From a virus, in IMG/VR virus record IMGVR_UViG_3300035704_000020, positions 1-25,626 of that record: a stretch of 25,626 nucleotides of DNA; one strand, 5' to 3'. Positions 1 through 4,996 of this stretch are shown one piece after another. The notes under the pieces were generated by a model. It ran no database searches and was not told where the DNA came from. It saw nothing but the letters and a program-made list of their open reading frames with translations. A program made the position numbers and the translations under genes. How positions within the stretch are numbered: the first letter of the stretch is position 1; each line of letters opens with the position of its first letter.

Positions 1-17
1 CGGGCCGGCGTCGCCCA

Positions 18-57
18 GCGGCCGCGCGGATACCCACACCCCGGGCCGCGCGGCCGC
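18..57. repeat. 12-bp perfect GC-rich inverted repeat
   Basis: The arm gcggccgcgcgg (18-29) is exactly complemented by ccgcgcggccgc (46-57) across a 16-nt spacer. It would form a very stable hairpin just upstream of the first small ORF. No T-tract follows, so a classical Rho-independent terminator is not supported. A transcript-end structure or an operator are both possible. In such GC-rich DNA a chance element cannot be excluded. Confidence 0.5.
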
Positions 58-126
58 GGCCATATGCTCCGCTGCCTCGGGCGCCCGCGTCAACTCGCGG
101 CGGTGCCGGTGCCGATAATCTCGGCA

Positions 127-384
127 ATGGCACGTTGGGTTACTAACTGGCCGAAGGGGCCGGAGGGTAAGTGGGGCGCCTGCTCTGCGGCCATGGCCGC
201 CCAGATCGCGGCGGACGAGCAGGGGGGCTGCCAGGTCCTGCTGGTGCCCGACAGGACGCCGCTCAGCCGGCACATCCTCATCACCCCCGTCTGGGCCCAG
301 ACCCTCGCCCAGCGAAGCCCCGCGGTCGCCTTGGCACTGCGGCTGTCGCCCCTGGACCGGCGGCGCGCCGCGCAGGCTGCTTGA
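127..384 (+). CDS. Hypothetical small protein (doubtful)
   Basis: This ORF of 85 residues starts at the ATG at 127; an in-frame ATG at 64 would extend it by 21 residues. I chose 127 because the DNA just before it (about 110-150) is less GC-rich, as intergenic DNA tends to be, but neither start has a clear ribosome binding site. The product is Ala-rich with two Trp near its N-terminus, and I recognise no family. The opposite strand and another frame are also open here, as is common in high-GC DNA, so the ORF may not be expressed. Confidence 0.3.
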   Translation: MARWVTNWPKGPEGKWGACSAAMAAQIAADEQGGCQVLLVPDRTPLSRHILITPVWAQTLAQRSPAVALALRLSPLDRRRAAQAA

Positions 385-421
385 GACGCCAGCCGTTCGG
401 TCCGATCCTATCAATGGCCAC

Positions 422-446
422 GGAGCTTCGCTCCGGGCTTTCGCCC
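422..446. repeat. Two adjacent perfect hairpins
   Basis: GGAGC-TTC-GCTCC (422-434) is followed immediately by GGGC-TTTC-GCCC (435-446). Two abutting perfect stems with tiny pyrimidine-rich loops lie in the 236-bp gap between the doubtful ORF ending at 384 and the gene starting at 621. They resemble REP-like elements or a terminator lacking a U-tract. The rest of 385-620 shows no gene and no convincing promoter. Confidence 0.5.
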
Positions 447-620
447 GCTGGCGCTGGATGATCCACCGCCCTCGGACGCAAGCCCGGAGCCAATCCCCGA
501 GCCGGACGCACCCCAGACCCTCGCCGCCGTGCGCCCGCGTCATTCCCGTGAACCACAGACCAGCCCACGCCGACCCCGCGGCGCCCGCCGCCGCGACGGC
601 CTGCGCGCACCGAGGGAACC

Positions 621-1085
621 ATGTCCATCCGAATCCCCGAGGGCGCGAAGGTCCTCACCGACCGACGCCTAACGCTGATCCGGATCCTCTCGACGCTCTG
701 CCAGGACGGCGGCCGGCTCGAACAGCTCAAGGCTTCGGTCAAGTCGAAGATGGCGCAGCAGGGCGCCTCCTTCGCGCAGTCAAACTTGGTCGTCGCCCGT
801 CTGTCCGGCGGCGCACGGCCGAGGACGTTCGTGGACCCGCTCAAGCTCTACGCCCTTGTGCAGAGCAAGCGGATCACGCGCGAACAGTTCCTGTCGGTGC
901 TCGCCGTCCGCACCACCCTATTGCCTTCGATCCTGGCCGGCGACGAAATCGCACACCTGGCGGGGCCCGCCGGCGACGCTGCCCCGACGTCGCCGTCGCT
1001 CTGCACGGAGTTCAAGCCGGAAGTCAGCATCGACCTGGACGCGATCGAGGCCTCGATCCTGGCCGGACTCGGGGAGGCCGCGTGA
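621..1085 (+). CDS. Hypothetical protein, first gene of the integrase operon
   Basis: This encodes 154 residues from an ATG preceded by gaggga (612-617) at good spacing. I do not recognise the family. The sequence looks mostly helical and charged in its first half, with several Lys/Arg/Gln-rich stretches around residues 35-60. A Pro/Ala/Ser linker lies near 115-125, and the C-terminus is acidic and hydrophobic. There is no signal peptide or membrane segment. Its TGA stop overlaps the GTG start of the next gene, which in turn overlaps the integrase start, so the three proteins are probably translated as a coupled unit. That context hints at a role tied to integration or excision, or simply at early phage expression. 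Function is unknown. Confidence 0.7.
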   Translation: MSIRIPEGAKVLTDRRLTLIRILSTLCQDGGRLEQLKASVKSKMAQQGASFAQSNLVVARLSGGARPRTFVDPLKLYALVQSKRITREQFLSVLAVRTTLLPSILAGDEIAHLAGPAGDAAPTSPSLCTEFKPEVSIDLDAIEASILAGLGEAA

Positions 1086-1312
1086 CCTACGGATGGGTCA
1101 TCGAGCGCGGCGGCTCTGACGGGTCGTGCCCGGAGTACTTCACCGGCCGGCTGCCGCTCTCGGGCTTGGCCGAGCTGATGTGGTCGAAGCCGGGCGACCA
1201 TGCCGACGCCTGTCGCTTCGCCCGCCGCCGGGACGCAGACCGCATGGCGCACTGGCTTGAGCCGGGACGCCTGCACCGCGTCGCCGAGCACGGCTGGGAC
1301 GAGCCGTCATGA
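1082..1312 (+). CDS. Small conserved-type phage protein between hypothetical gene and integrase
   Basis: This encodes 76 residues from a GTG start that overlaps the previous stop as GTGA; its own stop overlaps the integrase start as ATGA. The N-terminus reads TYGWVIERG. The middle has the pattern DACRFARRRDADRMAHWL and the C-terminus is RVAEHGW. From memory this matches a common type of tiny phage-encoded protein (WVIE...RFARxxDA...VVEHxW) that has no assigned function. Its compact size and its coupling to the recombinase would suit an accessory such as an excision factor, but nothing in the sequence shows DNA binding. The exact start is supported mainly by the overlap geometry. Confidence 0.68.
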   Translation: MTYGWVIERGGSDGSCPEYFTGRLPLSGLAELMWSKPGDHADACRFARRRDADRMAHWLEPGRLHRVAEHGWDEPS

Positions 1313-2253
1313 GCTACGAGATCCTCGTCTACCAGCCGACGCCAGCGGCGGCCGTCCCGCCGCCCCCGGCCCGCGACCGCACGGACGAGCTGATCGTGCG
1401 CATGTGGATCTCGGGCAAGGCCGCCAACACGCAACGCGGCTACGCCGCCGACGCCCGCCGCCTGTTCGAGCACGTCGGCAAGGCCCTGGACCAGACCTCC
1501 CTCGAAGACCTGCAGTCGTTCGCCGAGGACCTGCAGCGCAAGGGCCTTTCGCCGGGCACGCGCAAACGCATCCTCGCCGCGGTCAAGTCCCTCTTCACGT
1601 TCGCCGCCGACATCCGCCACCTGCAATACAACGTGGCCGCCGCGCTCCGGCTGCCCAAGGCCAAGGACACGCTCAACGAGCGCATCCTCAGCGAGAGCCA
1701 GGTCAGCGACCTGGTCGCCGCGGCCGAGCCCGGGCGCAACCGGCTGATACTCGAGCTTCTCTACCTGGTCGGGCTGCGGGCGGAAGAACTGACGTCGCTG
1801 TGCTGGCGCGACGCCCGGGCGGACTCGGGCGGCGCAATCCTGACCGTCTTCGGCAAGGGCAGTAAGACCCGCCATCTGAGATTGGATCCGGAGACGTGGG
1901 CCCTGCTCGGCACATGGCGCGGCGACGCGGCTCGACTGAGCTCGCCGAAGTCCGGCGACGGCGACCCGGTCTTCGCCAGCCGGGAGGGCGGCGGTGGGAA
2001 GGCGCTGAGTACCGTGCAAGTGTGGCGGATCGTCAGCCGGGCCGCGAAGCGCGCCGGGCTGAAGGCGTCGCCGCATTGGCTGCGGCATTGCCACGCGAGC
2101 CATGCCATCGACCACGGGTGCGACCTTCGCACGCTGCAGCAGAGTCTGGGCCACGCTTCCAGCGAAACTACCGAACGCTACATCCACTCGCGCCCTCGGC
2201 AGTCGAGCGGGGCGTTCGTGAAGCGGCCCGGGCCGCCGGCGGGTGAAGGATAA
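1309..2253 (+). CDS. int: Tyrosine recombinase / phage integrase (Xer-like)
   Basis: The 314-residue product has the two-domain layout of XerC/D-type recombinases: an N-terminal SAM-like core-binding domain (about residues 25-115) and a C-terminal catalytic domain (about 125-305). The full catalytic set is visible: Arg157 in GLRAEEL, the beta-hairpin Lys in GKGSKTR (183-189), His256 and Arg259 in HWLRH, His282 in LGHAS, and the nucleophile Tyr291 in ERYIHS. No lambda-type arm-binding domain precedes the core-binding domain, so a simple two-arm core site would suffice as substrate. The gene is coupled to the upstream ORF by ATGA. A dif-like palindrome overlaps its stop codon. It contains an unusual 28-bp repeat (1926-1953) shared with the capsid gene. 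It would integrate and excise the element. Confidence 0.95.
   Translation: MSYEILVYQPTPAAAVPPPPARDRTDELIVRMWISGKAANTQRGYAADARRLFEHVGKALDQTSLEDLQSFAEDLQRKGLSPGTRKRILAAVKSLFTFAADIRHLQYNVAAALRLPKAKDTLNERILSESQVSDLVAAAEPGRNRLILELLYLVGLRAEELTSLCWRDARADSGGAILTVFGKGSKTRHLRLDPETWALLGTWRGDAARLSSPKSGDGDPVFASREGGGGKALSTVQVWRIVSRAAKRAGLKASPHWLRHCHASHAIDHGCDLRTLQQSLGHASSETTERYIHSRPRQSSGAFVKRPGPPAGEG
1926..1953. repeat. 28-bp interspersed repeat, copy 1 (inside integrase)
   Basis: This stretch differs at one base (1945) from 15316-15343 in the protease/capsid gene. The core ctcgactgagctcg is shared, followed by a variable base and cgaagtcc. Both copies are read in the same frame, as AARLSSPKS here and AARLSSSKS in the capsid fusion. 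It has a short dyad around TGAGCTC and resembles small palindromic repeats that are interspersed in many environmental bacterial genomes. Confidence 0.75.
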
Positions 2254-2270
2254 CGCCAATTATCTTTCAC
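2243..2270. other. dif-like recombination site (candidate attP) overlapping integrase stop
   Basis: The left arm GTGAAGGATAA (2243-2253) and right arm TTATCTTTCAC (2260-2270) flank a 6-bp centre, CGCCAA. This is the 11-6-11 geometry of XerC/XerD dif sites, with the same inner ends ATAA and TTAT. The dyad continues outward to 2237 and 2276, giving 17 pairs with two G-T positions. The 28 bp are about 39% G+C in a window near 70%. The TAA of the left arm is the integrase stop, so exchange in the centre would leave the gene intact. As RNA it would be a long hairpin, so a terminator role is the main alternative, although no T-tract follows. Confidence 0.6.
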
Positions 2271-2569
2271 TCGCCGCGCCCCCAGCGCCGGCCCCTTCCG
2301 CGGAATCAGAGAGGTTGTCAAGGTGTCGGCAGCGACATGATGGCGGGACGGGTCCTTTTGGGGGGTGGGTCGGGGCCCGCGGGTAAACGTCGGGCGGAAT
2401 TTTCACACGCGGGCGACCCAGATTCCACGTCTCCACCACCACCACTGGCCGCCAGCCCGCCAGACGGCCGCGGGATTTCCGACCAGCCGCGGATTCGCAA
2501 TGCATATTGCTAGAAGCGCGAGCGGGCCGGGAGAAAAACCGGGAAACGGCGCGCCGGAGGGCACCCGAC
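2254..2569. other. Non-coding region with small inverted repeats
   Basis: These 316 bp between the integrase and the next likely start contain no convincing gene. After the dif-like site there is a perfect TGTCG-gcag-CGACA dyad (2324-2337) and an AT-rich dyad GCAAT-gcat-ATTGC (2497-2510). A TTGTCA at 2315 could be a -35 box, but a matching -10 is weak. The cluster of dyads fits an attachment or regulatory region. GGAGG at 2556-2560 is the ribosome binding site of the next gene. Confidence 0.5.
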
Positions 2570-3214
2570 GTGATTCATCACCAGCATCACCCCAAAACAA
2601 AAGGTTCTCCCGCCGGCCCGGTGCCGGCCCCGCCCCCGCCGGGAACAGACGGGATCCCCCACACAGTAACGCACCGCGGTCGCCGCCGGCGGCGGAGCCT
2701 CGAACTCCGACCGCAGACGCCGGCGGCGGGCCTCTGGACAGGGATCGACCCGGCCGACCTGTCCAGCGACCTGGTCTATCTCCGGGAGCGGTCCTACGCG
2801 CACTACAGGACCCGACGCTTCGAGGACTGGCTCCTGTCTCTGGCGTGCGCCCGGGGCGTGCCCCTGCCCAAGGTAGAGACATTCATCTACTACCTCGTCG
2901 CGCGGGTGCAGCTCCAGCTCCTCGCCCCGGTCCTCTGGCCGCAGTTCTACACGGTCCCTGCCGACGACGGCGACGACGACGAGCCGCCGACTGAAATCTA
3001 CGTCGCCGTCCGCCACGAATCCGAGGCGCACGCGCACGGCATGACCGTGCGGCGGGTGCGGCGCACCGACCGGCACCTCCCGACCCTCCCCGGCTGCCAG
3101 GGCAAACCGGACGGCGGCGGGGCGTGCGCGAATCTCAGGGCGTACGGCGAGCGGTTCTGTCCCGCCTGCCGCAAGGCGGAGCTGGCCAGGCTGAGGGCGG
3201 CCGGGGGGCGCTGA
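2570..3214 (+). CDS. Hypothetical Cys-rich (possible zinc-binding) protein
   Basis: I place the start at the GTG at 2570, nine bases after GGAGG, which gives 214 residues; a TTG at 2507 lacks such a site. The N-terminal 60 residues are basic and Pro-rich and look disordered. The middle (about 65-125) is a helical, Trp/Tyr-rich domain (SYAHYRTRRFEDWLLSL). An acidic DDGDDDE patch follows. Near the C-terminus there are four cysteines spaced C-x9-C-x10-C-x2-C, ending FCPACRK, as in a small zinc ribbon. I do not recognise the family. A nucleic-acid-binding phage regulator is a reasonable guess from the basic tail and Cys cluster, but this is inference. Confidence 0.6.
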   Translation: MIHHQHHPKTKGSPAGPVPAPPPPGTDGIPHTVTHRGRRRRRSLELRPQTPAAGLWTGIDPADLSSDLVYLRERSYAHYRTRRFEDWLLSLACARGVPLPKVETFIYYLVARVQLQLLAPVLWPQFYTVPADDGDDDEPPTEIYVAVRHESEAHAHGMTVRRVRRTDRHLPTLPGCQGKPDGGGACANLRAYGERFCPACRKAELARLRAAGGR

Positions 3215-3252
3215 CAAAAGCGCTGACAACCGCGCACGTCTTACAGAGGGCC

Positions 3253-3504
3253 ATGTTTCGCCGGACGCGATTAGACGCCGCCACCGACCCGCTGGACGGG
3301 CTATCACCCCGCCAGATCGAGGCGCTGTCGGAGCGCTTCGGCAACGGCGGGCGCTTGACGCCCCTGCGCCTGATAGGACTCAGGATGGGCTGTTCGCGTG
3401 CCTCCGCGTTCTGCCTGATCCGCAGGGGGATCAGGAACCTGGCAATGAATGGGTGGGAGCTGGCCAACCCGCCGGCCCCGTTTCGCTCGGAGCGCGCGGC
3501 CTGA
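3253..3504 (+). CDS. Small helix-turn-helix-like protein, possible late regulator
   Basis: The ATG at 3253 follows agaggg and gives 83 residues. Residues 20-60 read LSPRQIEAL, then a turn, then LTPLRLIGLRMGCSRASA and RRGIRNL. This resembles the fold pattern of sigma-70 region 4 and ArpU/RinA-like phage regulators, where an IGxxxGxSR segment forms the helix-turn-helix. An upstream extension to 3124 is possible but overlaps the previous gene and looks like shadow sequence. Its position just before the lysis and structural genes would suit a late-gene activator. Family membership is inferred from pattern only. Confidence 0.55.
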   Translation: MFRRTRLDAATDPLDGLSPRQIEALSERFGNGGRLTPLRLIGLRMGCSRASAFCLIRRGIRNLAMNGWELANPPAPFRSERAA

Positions 3505-3507
3505 ACC

Positions 3508-3831
3508 ATGCCGGAGTCCCCGAACCACCGCCCCGGCTGGCTGAGCAGCGAGGCGTACCTCGCCGCCGCCGTCGTGCGCGAGCTGGCCAGGGTGCTGCAT
3601 GAGCCGCACTGGCCATTCGTCCAGATCGCCGCGGCCGCCGCCCTTGCGTGGGTGGCCGTCTCCTATTCGCGCCACCGGAGCGGCCTGAAAGCCACGCTCG
3701 GCCCGAGCCGGCCGGTCCTCGCCCGCGCCCTGTCCTGGCTGTGGACCACACTCTCTCAAAAGTCGTCGGCGCGTTCGCGCCCGCCTACCGCACCGCCCTC
3801 AGTCTCATCACCGGAGCGATCCAAACCATGA
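3508..3831 (+). CDS. Small membrane protein, holin candidate
   Basis: The 107-residue product has one clear hydrophobic segment (about 36-53, WPFVQIAAAAALAWVAVS) followed by a basic stretch (SRHRSGLK). That is compatible with a one-helix holin or other phage membrane protein. From about 3760 onward the reading frame becomes Ser/Pro/Arg-rich and its third-position G+C drops. The -1 frame over the same bases reads as a natural amphipathic sequence that runs straight into the next gene. The C-terminal 24 residues may therefore be an out-of-frame tail, or a frameshift may join the two genes. The ORF starts 4 bp after the preceding stop and ends in an ATGA overlap with the next start. Confidence 0.55.
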   Translation: MPESPNHRPGWLSSEAYLAAAVVRELARVLHEPHWPFVQIAAAAALAWVAVSYSRHRSGLKATLGPSRPVLARALSWLWTTLSQKSSARSRPPTAPPSVSSPERSKP

Positions 3832-4097
3832 GCAGCACCGCCATCCCCGTTACGGCAACCCCTGTCGCCGCCGCCCCGTCCGTCGCCTCCACTCTCGTCA
3901 CCGAGGGCGAGACCGCGCTCGCCTCGTTCCTGGCCCCGGTTGCCAAGGGCGCTGCCGACAGCGTATGCAAGGCCGCGGGCATCACCGATCCCGCCACCGT
4001 CGCCCAGGGCGAGACGGCACTCACCGAGTTGGCGAAGTTCGGCCTTCTGCTGGTGGCCGCGAAGCTGAGCGGCCTGCTGGCCCCCAAGGCCAAGTAG
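3828..4097 (+). CDS. Hypothetical protein with hydrophobic C-terminus, lysis-block member
   Basis: The ATG at 3828 (ATGA overlap, GGAG at 3812-3815) gives 89 residues. The N-terminus is Ala/Thr/Val-rich (about 1-25). It is followed by amphipathic helices with two similar stretches (EGETALASFLAPVAK and QGETALTELAKFG), then a hydrophobic, Lys-tailed end (LLLVAAKLSGLLAPKAK). The frame is also open upstream to a GTG at 3741 and looks coding there, so the true N-terminus may be earlier or reached by frameshift from the preceding gene. The family is unknown. A membrane-associated role in lysis is plausible from context. Confidence 0.5.
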   Translation: MSSTAIPVTATPVAAAPSVASTLVTEGETALASFLAPVAKGAADSVCKAAGITDPATVAQGETALTELAKFGLLLVAAKLSGLLAPKAK

Positions 4098-4118
4098 CCC
4101 GGGTGCTTCGGACCCGGG
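4098..4118 (+). terminator. Strong hairpin directly after stop codon
   Basis: CCCGGGT (4098-4104) pairs perfectly with ACCCGGG (4112-4118), and the loop contains a C-TTCG-G tetraloop. It begins at the base after the TAG at 4095-4097. Only two T residues follow, so it may be a weak intrinsic terminator, an attenuator or an mRNA-stabilising structure rather than a full stop to transcription. Confidence 0.45.
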
Positions 4119-4160
4119 TTGCCCACCACCCCAAGCCTCTCCCGGAGTACCGGGAAGCCC

Positions 4161-4379
4161 ATGCCGCTCGCGTCGCCCACGCCCGCCGCCAGCCTCGCCT
4201 ATGAGTTGATGCGCGGGGCATGCGCCGCCACCCTTGAGCACCTGCCCCAACTCCGCCAGGCCTGGATCGACTGGCAAACGAACACCGCCGTGGAGTCCAA
4301 GGCGGACCCGGCGGAGCAGTCGGCCGCCGAGCGGACCCGAGACCAGGCGATCGCCAGCGGAGAGGTGCCACCGCCATGA
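4161..4379 (+). CDS. Hypothetical small protein
   Basis: The ATG at 4161, preceded by ggag and gggaag, gives 72 residues; a TTG at 4119 lies in the hairpin and is less likely. The protein looks helical (about 10-40: YELMRGACAATLEHLPQLRQ) with a charged Ala/Glu-rich C-terminal half ending in PPP. It has no membrane segment. Its stop overlaps the next start as ATGA, so it is probably co-translated with the lipoprotein gene. I do not recognise the family. Confidence 0.5.
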   Translation: MPLASPTPAASLAYELMRGACAATLEHLPQLRQAWIDWQTNTAVESKADPAEQSAAERTRDQAIASGEVPPP

Positions 4380-4594
4380 GACGACTGACCCCCTTGCTGC
4401 TGCTCGCCCTGGCCGGCTGCGGCTCCCAGGCCGTCCTCGTCGAGCCCGGAACGGCCGTGCGCCTCTCCCGCGACGCCAGCGGGTACGTCTACGTGCGCGA
4501 CGGGAACGGTCAGTGGATCGAAGGCACCAAGCCCGTGAAGCTTCCGGCGGGGTGGTACGTGATCCCGCCCCCGACGACCCGCCCCGCGAATTAG
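4376..4594 (+). CDS. Small lipoprotein, candidate outer-membrane spanin subunit
   Basis: The 72-residue product begins with a lipoprotein signal: MRRL, a Leu-rich core, then the lipobox LAGC with Cys15 as the lipidation site. The mature part is about 58 residues, contains RDASGYVYVRDGNGQWIEG and LPAGWYVIPPP, and ends Pro/Thr-rich. Size, lipobox and Pro-rich tail fit a Rz1-like o-spanin. The next gene has the topology of an i-spanin. Classical o-spanin genes usually overlap or nest with the i-spanin gene, whereas here a 39-bp gap separates them. A superinfection or surface lipoprotein is the alternative. The lipobox is clear; the spanin role is inference. Confidence 0.6.
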   Translation: MRRLTPLLLLALAGCGSQAVLVEPGTAVRLSRDASGYVYVRDGNGQWIEGTKPVKLPAGWYVIPPPTTRPAN

Positions 4595-4633
4595 CCCCGA
4601 CCGCGCCGCCGCGACGCAAGGTAGACCGCTCCC

Positions 4634-4993
4634 ATGAGCCACACCTACACGCCCGACCGCGCCCTGACCAGCCAGCCCGAGCCGCAGGACCTGCGCAAGG
4701 CCGTCCTGACCGTGTCCCTGGCCAACAAGGTCGGCGGCCTGGTGGTCGCGGTCGTGACGGCCACCCTCAGCGTAGGCGGCTCCTACCTCGTCAACCGCGC
4801 CCAGACCGACTACCGGATGTCGGAGGCCGAAAAGCGGATCGAGCGCCTCGAAAACCAGAAGGCGGACCAGACCGCGCTGGTGGTGGCGGAGATCGGCCGG
4901 CAGGTGCAGGAACTGACCCACGCCGTCGCCCAAGACCACGACGGGCTGATCCGGCTCGCCGCCTCTCTCGAGCGCCAACAGGCCCGCAACTGA
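4634..4993 (+). CDS. Membrane-anchored coiled-coil protein, candidate i-spanin or XhlA-like
   Basis: Of 119 residues, about 34-56 form one transmembrane segment (VGGLVVAVVTATLSVGGSYLV). A long charged heptad-like coiled coil follows (about 62-119: SEAEKRIERLENQKADQTAL onward). An N-terminal membrane anchor with a periplasmic coiled coil is the topology of i-spanins; XhlA-type phage proteins have the reverse order. It follows the small lipoprotein gene and precedes a secreted protein gene 3 bp downstream. I see no endolysin beside it, so the lysis assignment rests on topology and company. Confidence 0.55.
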   Translation: MSHTYTPDRALTSQPEPQDLRKAVLTVSLANKVGGLVVAVVTATLSVGGSYLVNRAQTDYRMSEAEKRIERLENQKADQTALVVAEIGRQVQELTHAVAQDHDGLIRLAASLERQQARN

Positions 4994-4996
4994 CCC

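Noticed and set aside
458-1081. In-frame upstream extension of the 76-aa gene
   Set aside because: It is Arg/Pro-rich and overlaps the 154-aa gene; the GTG at 1082 gives the usual overlap.
2315-2343. Possible sigma-70 promoter with TTGTCA
   Set aside because: The -10 candidate has poor match or wrong spacing, so I do not list it as a promoter.
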